A stretch of 33,494 bases of DNA, from NCBI GenBank assembly GCA_047629355.1, contig JBLHWU010000046.1, positions 1 through 33,494 on the forward strand. Direction: 5' to 3'. This document shows, piece after piece, positions 8,818-16,400 of the stretch (position 1 is its first letter; each line of letters opens with the position of its first letter). The position numbers were made by a program, and so were the translations under genes. The stretch is from CAYUNA01 sp047629355 (lineage in GTDB: Bacteria; Bacteroidota; Bacteroidia; Chitinophagales; Saprospiraceae). The notes below the pieces were generated by a model. That model did no database searches, was not told where the DNA came from, and saw only the letters and a program-made list of their open reading frames with translations.

Positions 8818-9879
8818 TTAAATATCCAACAACTTATCCTCCAATCGCGACATCCGCAATTTCACTTGCGCCATCCAAATGCCCAATAAGGTCCAGCCAA
8901 TAATCCCAGGATAAAAAATCATTCGCATTGTATTGTCCAAATCTTCGCCACCAAAACCAGGGTTTCCGCCATTCCCAGGGTGCAAACTATCGACCAATCG
9001 CGGTATCACAAACAACAAAGGAATAATTGTGGCAAAGGCAAATATATTATAAACACCGCCGACTCGCGCTTGCTTTTCCTCATCTTCCAATGAATTGCGG
9101 AGTACAAAATATGCTGCATAAATTAGCATCAAAATCGCTGACATATTCTGCTTAATGTCAAAATTCCAGTACGCGCCCCAAGTGTGTTTTGCCCAAATTG
9201 CGCCCGTCACCAAGCCCAAAATGCCGTATAAAATACCCACACTCGTCAAAGCCCGCGCTTTACGGTCGCGGTCTAAATCTTTTTTGACCAGATATAAAAT
9301 ACTCTGTACCACCGCTGCTGTAAAAATGATAAACATTCCAAACCACAAGGGAACGTGAAAGAACAAATTTCGAATAGTTTCACTCAAAATGTTTCGGAAA
9401 GGGTAGGACATGGTTTTTAATTCATGCAGGTTATCGATGTCGGCATTTTCCCATGCAGTTTCTCCTTTTTGCACATCAATTTCGTTTTGTGTCACCAAAA
9501 TAGCACTTGGCAAAACGCTTGTTCCATCAATTGAATTGTCCAAAATTAAGGTCAGCGGATGCACCTTTTTATTAATCGGTAAATGAGCAGGTAGCGCGAA
9601 GTTTAAAGCTAATTCTCTATCATTTACCACCTGAATATCGGAGGCAACCATCAATCGCGCACTATCCAATTTCAACCAAGCTCGCACATCGCCCGATTCT
9701 TGATAAAAGGAATTGTAGCCTTTTACCGAAAGGGTAATATTCTCGCCCGTTTTGACGCTACTACCGCCGTTTGCCGTGTTACATTGCGTAATACCTGGCT
9801 TCAACGGCACAAGCATTCCAACGGTAATGGAGTAGATAACTAAAAGGACTGCAAGGATTTTCCACCAGTTATTTTTCAT
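8818..9879 (-). CDS. ccmC: Cytochrome c assembly protein CcmC/CcsA-type
   Basis: This 353-residue inner-membrane protein of cytochrome c maturation handles heme at the periplasmic face. It has six predicted membrane helices (about 7-25, 178-198, 210-230, 245-260, 278-296, 322-338). Between helices 3 and 4 is the tryptophan-rich motif WGAYWNFD (234-241), which has F where most members have W. The two histidines that ligate heme in CcmC are both present: H175 in FFHVPLW and H300 in DSLHPG. Between helices 1 and 2 lies an extra periplasmic domain of about 140 residues that E. coli-type CcmC (about 245 residues) lacks. It follows ccmB on the same strand, across a 202-bp gap filled with hairpins. 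CcmA and later Ccm proteins are not in the window. Confidence 0.87.
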   Translation of the reverse strand: MKNNWWKILAVLLVIYSITVGMLVPLKPGITQCNTANGGSSVKTGENITLSVKGYNSFYQESGDVRAWLKLDSARLMVASDIQVVNDRELALNFALPAHLPINKKVHPLTLILDNSIDGTSVLPSAILVTQNEIDVQKGETAWENADIDNLHELKTMSYPFRNILSETIRNLFFHVPLWFGMFIIFTAAVVQSILYLVKKDLDRDRKARALTSVGILYGILGLVTGAIWAKHTWGAYWNFDIKQNMSAILMLIYAAYFVLRNSLEDEEKQARVGGVYNIFAFATIIPLLFVIPRLVDSLHPGNGGNPGFGGEDLDNTMRMIFYPGIIGWTLLGIWMAQVKLRMSRLEDKLLDI

Positions 9880-9907
9880 AATAAATTTGTATTAACAAAC
9901 GCAGTAA

Positions 9908-9952
9908 CTCGGGTTTTTAACCCGAGAAGTAGTCACACGGATTTCCAATCCG
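9908..9952. repeat. Two small hairpins in the ccmB-ccmC gap
   Basis: CTCGGGTT/AACCCGAG (9908-9926) and CGGATT/AATCCG (9938-9952) form adjacent short hairpins. They share the word CCGAGAA immediately after the stem and look like paired copies of a small repeat. Confidence 0.45.
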
Positions 9953-9981
9953 AGAAACAAGTCTATTGTGTTTTGCCTAAG

Positions 9982-10058
9982 TAAGTACCTGAACATAAAT
10001 AATTGAACATCTAAAAAGTATCTTTTTAGATGTTCAATTATTTATGTTCAGGTACTTA
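9982..10058. repeat. 77-bp palindrome with perfect 37-bp arms
   Basis: The arms at 9982-10018 and 10022-10058 are exact reverse complements by hand comparison, with only three bases (TAT) between them. They start with TAAGTACCTGAACATAAATA. These ends resemble both ends of the roughly 160-bp palindromic elements at 26859-27172 and 33207-33494, so this looks like a minimal member lacking the interior. It lies inside the ccmB-ccmC transcription unit, 23 bp after the ccmB stop codon. Confidence 0.85.
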
Positions 10059-10081
10059 TCTGGTTAAAAAACCAAATTACT

Positions 10082-10741
10082 TTAATCTCGCCACAAAAAC
10101 GGAAACAGCAACAATGCCAATCCCACTAATATTAAATCAATTGCCACCAATATCAAAACATCTTGGTCAATGCTCGTATCATTTATCAAACGCAGGGCAT
10201 TTGCCGAAATTTTCACCAAGGTCATTAAAATCGGAATCACCAGTGGAAAACTCAAAATTGCCATCAAGGTTCCACTATTGTCCACTTTCGTCGCAATTGC
10301 AGATACAAAAGTAAACACTATCGAAAAGCCCAAACTTCCCATAAATAAGGACAACGAAAACTGCCAATAATCTTTCACTGGATTGCCTGCCACAAAGCCA
10401 AACGCTGCAAAAGTCAGCACACTCAGCAATCCTAACAGCAACGCATTGTAAATCATTTTGGATAAAATAATCGCCGTCGGAGAGGTCAGTTGATAATAAT
10501 ACAACTGCCGACTGCCGCTTTCTTGGACAAAACTTTTCAAAATCGCATTCACGGAAGCGAATAAAACAATTATCCAAAACAGCACATTCCAAACCTGCGG
10601 CTGCACATTTATCATTGAAATATAAATGATAAAAACCGTCGAAAGTACGTACAGGAATATCCCGCCAATGGCGTATTTTTGTCGCCATTCGAGTCGCATT
10701 TCCTTTTTGATTAAAAATAAAGTCTCGTTGAATAGATTCAT
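10082..10741 (-). CDS. ccmB: Heme exporter protein CcmB
   Basis: The 219-residue product is the membrane subunit of the CcmAB ABC system for cytochrome c maturation. Family features are the N-terminal amphipathic stretch LFLIKKEMRLEWRQKYA followed by six hydrophobic helices, and the KSFVQESGSRQLYYYQLTS loop typical of CcmB. I chose the ATG at 10739-10741; the longer frame from 10762 would begin inside the promoter and add seven residues unlike family members. ccmC follows on the same strand, and murF is divergent. The -7 box ends only five bases before this ATG, which implies a leaderless or almost leaderless transcript. Confidence 0.87.
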   Translation of the reverse strand: MNLFNETLFLIKKEMRLEWRQKYAIGGIFLYVLSTVFIIYISMINVQPQVWNVLFWIIVLFASVNAILKSFVQESGSRQLYYYQLTSPTAIILSKMIYNALLLGLLSVLTFAAFGFVAGNPVKDYWQFSLSLFMGSLGFSIVFTFVSAIATKVDNSGTLMAILSFPLVIPILMTLVKISANALRLINDTSIDQDVLILVAIDLILVGLALLLFPFLWRD

Positions 10742-10746
10742 TGGGA

Positions 10747-10777
10747 CAAATGTACGCCGCATGGGTGACTAAACAAA
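10747..10777 (-). promoter_or_regulatory. Bacteroidota-type promoter of ccmB
   Basis: On the minus strand TTTG (10777-10774) is followed after exactly 19 bases by TACATTTG (10754-10747), an excellent match to the TTTG / TAnnTTTG consensus. The ccmB ATG begins five bases downstream, so transcription would start at or next to the start codon. Confidence 0.6.
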
Positions 10778-10866
10778 CTACTGGCCGTCAAGTATTTGCA
10801 AGATTTTTTGATTTTTTTGAAAAAAAATGCGTTACAATGCCTAATTTTCGCCCGAAAACAAACATC

Positions 10867-12162
10867 ATGGAAAAATTATACGAAATATTTCTTCGTCATC
10901 GAAACATCATTACGGACAGTCGCGCGATTGAGTCGGGCTGCTTGTTCTTTGCGTTGAAAGGAGAACGATTTAATGGAAATAAATTTGTGGCGGTAGCACT
11001 CGAGCAAGGTGCGGCGTATGCCGTTATTGATGAAGAAGAATATGCGACTTCCGACCGCTGTATTTTGGTTGAAAGTGTATTGGAAACGCTGCAAGAATTA
11101 GCGGCTTACCATCGACAGAAATTTTATATTCCTGTCCTCGGAATCACTGGCTCTAACGGAAAAACAACCACCAAAGAACTGATTAATGCGGTGTTGTCCA
11201 GTCATTATCCAACGCATTGTACAAAAGGAAATTTCAACAATCATATTGGTGTACCCTTAACATTATTGGCGATGCCCAAAGGGACGGAAGTTGCGATTAT
11301 TGAAATGGGCGCGAATCACGTCGAAGAGATTGATTTTTTAAGCAAAATCGCGGACCCAACGCATGGTTTGATTACGAATATTGGCAGTGCGCATTTGGAA
11401 GGTTTTGGAGGAATAGAAGGCGTAAAACAAGGGAAGTCCGAGTTGTATAAATATTTAAAACAAAAGAAAGGTATCGTTTTTATCAATTTGGATGAGCCAT
11501 TTTTACAAGATTTGGCTGCTAATAATTTTTCAAAAATATATTATAAAGAGAGTGATGAAATTGATTTGGAAAAACCCGCTTATGAAACAAAGTTAGTCAA
11601 TACCAATCCTTTTGTAAGAGCTGCTTTCTATGGTTCTCCAACCACCAAAATTGAAGTACAAAGTCAGATTATCGGTCATTATAATTTCAATAATATCATG
11701 ACGGCGATTGCAGTTGGTCGTTATTTTAAAGTGCCCGCTGAGAAAATAAAGATGGCAATCGAAAATTATGTGCCTTCGAATAATCGTTCTCAAATTGTTA
11801 AAAAAGATAACAATACTTATATTTTGGATGCGTATAATGCCAATCCGACGAGTTTGAAGAACGCACTGGAACATTTTAATGGAATAGAAGCGGTGACTAA
11901 AATTGCTATTTTGGGTGATATGTTAGAAATGGGTGATTATAGTGCAGCGGAACATCAGGCAATTTATGAACAAGCATTGGCGGGTGGTTTTGAGCAGCTT
12001 ATTTTAGTTGGAAAAGAGTTTGGAAAATTGGATGTGGTTGACGGTGTTTTACAATTTGAAAAGGTAGAAATTTTGAAAGAATGGTTGGACAAGCAGCGTA
12101 TTGAAAATGCGCATTTTTTAATCAAAGGGTCGCGGGCAATTCGATTGGAGAAGGTGATTTAG
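10867..12162 (+). CDS. murF: UDP-N-acetylmuramoyl-tripeptide--D-alanyl-D-alanine ligase
   Basis: MurF adds D-Ala-D-Ala to UDP-MurNAc-tripeptide in the cytoplasm, the last soluble step of peptidoglycan precursor synthesis. With the ATG at 10867 the product is 431 residues, the usual length, and begins MEKLYEIFLRHRNIITDSR like family members; the frame extends upstream to 10741 but would add 42 unsupported residues. Mur ligase marks are the ATP-binding GITGSNGKTTT (92-102), the NFNNHIGVPLTLL and IIEMGANHVEEI segments of the central domain, HYNFNNIMTAIAVG, and the C-terminal-domain phrase DAYNANPTSL followed by ILGDMLEMG. The gene stands alone rather than in a dcw cluster, divergent from ccmB. 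Confidence 0.95.
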   Translation: MEKLYEIFLRHRNIITDSRAIESGCLFFALKGERFNGNKFVAVALEQGAAYAVIDEEEYATSDRCILVESVLETLQELAAYHRQKFYIPVLGITGSNGKTTTKELINAVLSSHYPTHCTKGNFNNHIGVPLTLLAMPKGTEVAIIEMGANHVEEIDFLSKIADPTHGLITNIGSAHLEGFGGIEGVKQGKSELYKYLKQKKGIVFINLDEPFLQDLAANNFSKIYYKESDEIDLEKPAYETKLVNTNPFVRAAFYGSPTTKIEVQSQIIGHYNFNNIMTAIAVGRYFKVPAEKIKMAIENYVPSNNRSQIVKKDNNTYILDAYNANPTSLKNALEHFNGIEAVTKIAILGDMLEMGDYSAAEHQAIYEQALAGGFEQLILVGKEFGKLDVVDGVLQFEKVEILKEWLDKQRIENAHFLIKGSRAIRLEKVI

Positions 12163-12227
12163 TGTAGCGTTATTTTTAAAAAAGTACAATTTTTCACCAA
12201 TGCGTCTACTTTCTAAATATTTCCTAC

Positions 12228-12235
12228 TATCTTTG
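12228..12235 (+). promoter_or_regulatory. Possible -7 box (TATCTTTG)
   Basis: TATCTTTG matches TAnnTTTG and lies 40 bp before the start codon of the EAD/TonB gene. The -33 region has no clear TTG. Confidence 0.4.
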
Positions 12236-12274
12236 ACATATAGAATTTTTGATACTAAAGCCAAAAATACATAG

Positions 12275-13993
12275 ATGAAAAGTTACTTACCTGCTGAAAT
12301 GACCCTTCTGGATTTTGTGCGCGAAGCTAAGGATTTGACCGCGCAAGAGGATTTGCTGACACCTATTAAGTATATTAAAAAGCACTTACCCGAAAACTCA
12401 CCGAAGTACGATTTGCTGATATTATTGGAACGTCGTTATGACAAAATTATCGAAGACCAACTGAAGGGTATTTTATCGTATGAAAAACAGAACGAGGAAT
12501 TAAATAAATCTCGAAATAATTTATTGACATTTATCAATGGATTGAAGGATAAGGATTTTTCAGAACAGGCAATTGCTGAGGAACAAACGGACATGCGGAT
12601 TGGTAAAACCATGTACCGCATTCCACCAAAAATGCAAGTCAATGAAGAGGTGGAATGTCATGTTTGGATTGCGTTTGATTTAGATACGATTTTAAAAGAA
12701 GTGCAGCAGGAAGCAGTCGATGAAGCGCGCGATATTCGTATCTCAAATGTAATGGGCGTTGAATTGTTTTGTCATGGAAAAGGGGATGCTTTTGAAATTA
12801 CGACCTATAATGAGACGGAGCAAATCATCGAAAAAGGACTTTCGACCGAGTGGATCTTTTATGTGAAACCATTGAAAGAAGGAAAATATCCGTTGATTCT
12901 GCGCATTGCCGTTATTGAGACGGTAGATGGAGAAAAAGTGCATAAGACTAAAGTGTTGCGCGAACTCGTGCAAATTATAGCGGAAGCACCCGAAGTTGAG
13001 CCGAGTGGGGCAGCAACGAAGGAAGCGGAAGGCTTGGTATTTATGGCAGCTGAGGAAAACAAAGCTGTTGCGGCAGCGGGAAAACCATCGGGAACGCTTA
13101 CATCTTCAACTCCTAAGCCATCCAATTGGCGCAAGCGGATTCCTGCGATGGGAGGCATTATGGCAGTGTTTTTAGGTTTGGTGATGGCGGTTAATGGTGG
13201 TTTGTTTAGTGATTTATTTTCGGGTGAAAAACCTGATAATGACGATATTGACAAAGTGACTACACCGGGAGAGTCAAATGATGTTCCAACGCCTGAGCCA
13301 GTTGAAACGATGGAAAATGAAGTTTTGATTGACACAGTTGCTTGGTGGAATTATTTAAAATATTTGGGGGATACTACGGAAATTAAGCAGTTTTTATATG
13401 AATTTGAAGGGTCAGAATTTGAAAATGAAGCATTTGACCGTTTGGACTTTTTAGAGGATTCTTTGGCAAATTTGACGGTTAAAAAAGAGGGGGAAACTAA
13501 AAAAGATAAACCAACGAGTACAAAACCGATAAAAGGAATTCTCAAATATCGGGATAAATCAAAGCAAAAACCTAAATCCTCCACGCCTAAAACGAGAACA
13601 ACGACGACGACTGCTGAAAAGATAGAACCTGCGACAAAACCAAAAAAAGAAGTCGTTGCGACTTTCAGAAATGTAGCACGAAAGCCAATACATCCGAAGT
13701 GTAAACGCAAGAAACCGAGCAAGCAAAACGGTTGTACAGAAGACCGCATACGCCAACAAGTGGAAGATTATTTGGGAGGTATTGAAGGTTTGGAAGGGCA
13801 GGGCGTCGTCTTTTTCGTGATTGATGAAAGCGGTCGAGTGACGAATATTAAAATGTTAAAATCGGACAATAATCAATTGACGAAAGAAGTGATAACTGTG
13901 GTGAAGAAGTTTCCGCAATTTACGCCGGGGCAAAATCAGTTAGAAGTACCGGTGAAGGTCGCTTATAACTTGCCGATTAAGGTGGTGAATTAA
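12275..13993 (+). CDS. EAD11-like / beta-sandwich / TonB C-terminal membrane protein
   Basis: The 572-residue protein has a rare layout. Residues about 25-92 form a helical domain with LLILLERRYDKIIEDQLKG followed by ILSYEKQNEELNKSRNNLL, matching by eye the effector-associated domain 11 pattern (a short oligomerisation domain described in bacterial conflict systems). Residues 105-238 read as a beta-sandwich starting RIGKTMYRIPPKMQ. A single membrane helix (about 289-309) follows a basic RKR. Next come an acidic/proline-rich spacer, a helical repeat (WWNYLKYLGDTTEIKQFL, 357-374) resembling short repeats in caspase-associated proteins, a Lys/Thr-rich linker, and a TonB C-terminal domain (about 487-571, with VVFFVIDESGRVTNIKML). 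The N-terminus should be cytoplasmic and the TonB domain periplasmic. The gene appears monocistronic and ends in a shared terminator. The EAD assignment is inference; the TonB domain is firmer. Confidence 0.75.
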   Translation: MKSYLPAEMTLLDFVREAKDLTAQEDLLTPIKYIKKHLPENSPKYDLLILLERRYDKIIEDQLKGILSYEKQNEELNKSRNNLLTFINGLKDKDFSEQAIAEEQTDMRIGKTMYRIPPKMQVNEEVECHVWIAFDLDTILKEVQQEAVDEARDIRISNVMGVELFCHGKGDAFEITTYNETEQIIEKGLSTEWIFYVKPLKEGKYPLILRIAVIETVDGEKVHKTKVLRELVQIIAEAPEVEPSGAATKEAEGLVFMAAEENKAVAAAGKPSGTLTSSTPKPSNWRKRIPAMGGIMAVFLGLVMAVNGGLFSDLFSGEKPDNDDIDKVTTPGESNDVPTPEPVETMENEVLIDTVAWWNYLKYLGDTTEIKQFLYEFEGSEFENEAFDRLDFLEDSLANLTVKKEGETKKDKPTSTKPIKGILKYRDKSKQKPKSSTPKTRTTTTTAEKIEPATKPKKEVVATFRNVARKPIHPKCKRKKPSKQNGCTEDRIRQQVEDYLGGIEGLEGQGVVFFVIDESGRVTNIKMLKSDNNQLTKEVITVVKKFPQFTPGQNQLEVPVKVAYNLPIKVVN

Positions 13994-13999
13994 TTATAG

Positions 14000-14050
14000 T
14001 TGTGCAGTAACGTGACGCTATTTTCTAAATAGCGTCACGTTACTGCACAA
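14000..14050. terminator. Bidirectional terminator, perfect 24-bp arms
   Basis: Arms 14000-14023 and 14027-14050 are exact reverse complements around a 3-nt loop (TCT). They fill the gap between the stop codons of convergent genes (13993 and 14052). Outermost bases TTGTGCAG. The design, perfect arms with a 3-nt loop, resembles the 9982-10058 palindrome, but the sequence is unrelated. Confidence 0.75.
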
Positions 14051-14051
14051 A

Positions 14052-14429
14052 CTACTTGACTCGCCACGGTGGATTCTTCCGATTATCTCCCGCAAAAAAT
14101 AGAATAACCTTATTTCCATCAGGGTCAAGCAACCGCGCCTCTTGCCACAGCCAAGTTCTATCTTCAGGCATTTCTAATAATTCAATGCCTTGCGCAATCA
14201 ATTCTTCCACCTTTTTATCCAAATTATCCAATTCAAAATAAACGCTCACGCCTTCTCCCGTTGGCAGTCGTTCCACCAAATGAATCGAGAACGTTGCATC
14301 CCCTTCTGGACACTCAAAACGCACATATTTCGGTCGTGCATCGACGATTAGCTGCAATCCCAATTTTTGATAAAAAATAGTCGCCTTTTCCAAATTAATG
14401 GAAGGAATGGTCACTTGATTTAGATTCAT
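14052..14429 (-). CDS. VOC family (glyoxalase/bleomycin-resistance fold) protein
   Basis: The 125-residue cytoplasmic protein has the paired beta-alpha-beta-beta-beta modules of the vicinal oxygen chelate fold: it opens MNLNQVTIPSINLEKATIFY with FYQKLG, continues YVRFECPEG and VSVYFELDN, and closes with a LLDPDGNKVILFF strand typical of the family's last metal-binding segment. Members include glyoxalase I, dioxygenases and antibiotic-binding proteins; nothing here decides among them. The gene is alone, convergent with the TonB fusion gene, and its start codon faces the long leader of the ATP synthase operon. Confidence 0.85.
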   Translation of the reverse strand: MNLNQVTIPSINLEKATIFYQKLGLQLIVDARPKYVRFECPEGDATFSIHLVERLPTGEGVSVYFELDNLDKKVEELIAQGIELLEMPEDRTWLWQEARLLDPDGNKVILFFAGDNRKNPPWRVK

Positions 14430-14834
14430 TTTGTCAATTTATTTGGAAATTTAACGAAAAATAGGTTTTTAAGTTGACTTTTTAATAATATTTTTTTTCT
14501 AATAATTTAATCATTTTTATATTTTAAAAAGTGGGTAAAATTTGATTTTGTTTAAATTTTGTTTCGATAAATTCTATTTTTTTAGAATAAATAAAATGTT
14601 TTTTGCTGAAAGTCAATAGGTGTAGAGGTCGCTAATCTGTCATTAATACCTTGTTCTTCAAAAACAACTTCACAACATTGAAAAAAAAACTAAATTTCAC
14701 TATAAAAATAACGTTTGAAAACATATCTTTGCGGCAAATTTTGAGACCAATATTAAGATTGAATATTGGTTGTCAATTCTTTTAAGAAAGAGACAATTAT
14801 ATTTAGTTTAACTCTAAGATAAAAAGCATTTTCG
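14430..14834. other. Intergenic leader of the ATP synthase operon
   Basis: This 405-bp, very AT-rich region separates the divergent VOC gene and atpB. No coding frame or long repeat is visible. It must contain both promoters; the only clear element is the -7 box at 14724-14731, which leaves a leader of about 100 nt before atpB. The usual upstream partner atpI is absent here. Confidence 0.5.
14724..14731 (+). promoter_or_regulatory. Probable -7 box of the atp operon
   Basis: TATCTTTG followed by CGGC matches the Bacteroidota TAnnTTTG consensus. A TTTG 6 bp upstream is too close to serve as a -33 element, and no other TTG lies at the right spacing. Confidence 0.45.
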
Positions 14835-16157
14835 ATGCGGCGAATTATTTGGATTTTTATTTGTTTTTTTAGTTTGTCTGTTATTGCCTCTGCGCAAGAC
14901 GGGCATGACCACAGTGGGCACGACCATGGACATGACCACGGCGACCACGCTGGACACGACCATGCAGCACCGGCTGATCATGGGAACCACGATGGCGCGC
15001 ACATTGAAACAATTGGTTCTTGTCAGATTCCTCATGAGGACCCGAATGTGTTCAACCCTGGTAAAACAGCGTTTCATCACATTTCTGACCAGAATGTTTA
15101 CAGCATCGGACCACTTCAGTTGCCTTTGCCAGTATTTGCTTACAATCATGGCGGTGGCGGTGTTGATGTATTTTCTTCTGGAAAATTTCACGCGGACTAT
15201 CATGGTATTGGATCAAGTGCCTACAATAAATTTGTCTTATACGAAGGTTCTATTCGAAAAATTCAGGATGCTTCTTTTCCTGATGGTTTGGTAGAATTGG
15301 GGCATCATAGAATTTATATTAAAGAATTGCCTGATGCAAAAGGCAAGATGCGGGATGTAGTTTTCGTATGCTATGATAATAAGGAATGGAGAGCAGATAA
15401 TAAATCTACTTTAGATGGTGGTTTGTTTGGCGGTGGAATTACTTCTTTTACAGATTTATCTCCTACGAAGAATGTCGTGTCGATGTTTATAGTGTTTTTG
15501 TTTTTGGTTTGGATGTTGAGAAAAGTTGCAAAATCTTATAAAACACGAAAAGGACAAGCACCGACTGGTTTGCAAGGTTTGATTGAACCAATTTTCATTT
15601 TTATTCAAGATGAAGTAGCAAAACCATTCTTGGGTCATAAGTGGCAAAAATTCTTACCATTTTTAATGTCAATTTTCTTTTTTATTTTAGGATTGAACTT
15701 GTTTGGTCAAGTACCGTTTTTCGGTGGTTCTAACGTAACTGGAAACTTGTCTTTTACTTTGGTAATGGCGCTTATTACGTTTATTATGACTAACTTTAAT
15801 GGTAACAGTCATTACTGGGGACACATTTTCAACATGCCAGGTTTGCCTGCACCGTTGAAATTGATTATCACGCCAGTAGAGATTATGGGCTTGTTTATTA
15901 AGCCATTGACCTTGATGTTGCGTTTGTTTGGTAATATGACTGCGGGTCACATGGTAATTGTGATTTTTGTAGGTTTGATATTTATTTTTGGACAAAATGG
16001 TATGAATCCAGCAGCAGGTTGGGGAATGACAATTGGGTCAGGTTTGTTGACCTTGTTTATGATGGCGATTGAGTTGTTGGTAGCGTTTATTCAAGCGTTT
16101 GTATTTACCATTTTGACCGCAAGTTATTTAGGAGCTGCGACGGAAGAAGCGCACTAA
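14835..16157 (+). CDS. atpB: F1Fo ATP synthase subunit a, with His-rich N-terminus
   Basis: Subunit a forms the proton half-channels beside the c-ring in the inner membrane. The 440-residue product is long because, as in other Bacteroidota, it has a cleavable-looking signal peptide (about 1-20, ending SVIASA) and a periplasmic domain of about 190 residues. The five or so C-terminal helices hold the catalytic arginine R363 in LMLRLFGNMTAGH and the GLFIKPLTL helix. Directly after the signal, residues 24-56 contain 12 histidines, mostly in HDH/GHD pairs, like metal-binding tails; this could bind zinc, copper or nickel. It is the first gene of atpBEFHAG, about 100 bp after a probable promoter. 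The gap to atpE holds a CCCCTAAAGGGG inverted-repeat pair. Confidence 0.95.
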   Translation: MRRIIWIFICFFSLSVIASAQDGHDHSGHDHGHDHGDHAGHDHAAPADHGNHDGAHIETIGSCQIPHEDPNVFNPGKTAFHHISDQNVYSIGPLQLPLPVFAYNHGGGGVDVFSSGKFHADYHGIGSSAYNKFVLYEGSIRKIQDASFPDGLVELGHHRIYIKELPDAKGKMRDVVFVCYDNKEWRADNKSTLDGGLFGGGITSFTDLSPTKNVVSMFIVFLFLVWMLRKVAKSYKTRKGQAPTGLQGLIEPIFIFIQDEVAKPFLGHKWQKFLPFLMSIFFFILGLNLFGQVPFFGGSNVTGNLSFTLVMALITFIMTNFNGNSHYWGHIFNMPGLPAPLKLIITPVEIMGLFIKPLTLMLRLFGNMTAGHMVIVIFVGLIFIFGQNGMNPAAGWGMTIGSGLLTLFMMAIELLVAFIQAFVFTILTASYLGAATEEAH

Positions 16158-16178
16158 GCGAATAGCTTTTGGGCATTG

Positions 16179-16307
16179 CCCCCCGACCCCTAAAGGGGAA
16201 TACATCCAAGATTAATAAATTACATTTTTGAAAGTGAAAATGATTTTATTAATTTTTTGTAAGAAACCAAATTGAAAAACTGCTCGCTCCCCTTTAGGGG
16301 CTGGGGG
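16179..16307. repeat. CCCCTAAAGGGG inverted-repeat pair in the atpB-atpE gap
   Basis: The left word (16179-16200, CCCCCCGACCCCTAAAGGGG) and the right word (16288-16307, TCCCCTTTAGGGGCTGGGGG) are near-complementary across about 87 bases, and each contains its own 12-bp near-palindrome. Such CCCCTAAAGGGG units are, from memory, common in Bacteroidota intergenic DNA. The rest of this 243-bp gap is AT-rich. Confidence 0.6.
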
Positions 16308-16400
16308 TTGATTCAACACTTTTTGAAATTTCAATGATGAGACTTTTTTACACTTAAAAAGTAGCATCAATTTTTTTATAATACTTTAAATTTTCCGAAC

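Noticed and set aside
10030..10314. 94-residue plus-strand frame over the palindrome and the ccmB 3' end
   Set aside because: It starts in the repeat and runs antisense to ccmB; no family likeness.
10741..10866. Longer MurF starting at 10741
   Set aside because: The added 42 residues would overlap the ccmB promoter and do not resemble the MurF N-terminus; the ATG at 10867 gives the normal length.
12859..13335. 158-residue minus-strand frame inside the EAD/TonB gene
   Set aside because: It is fully antisense to a gene with recognisable domains, and its Ser/Thr/Pro-rich translation is what the reverse of the Glu/Gly-rich linker gives.
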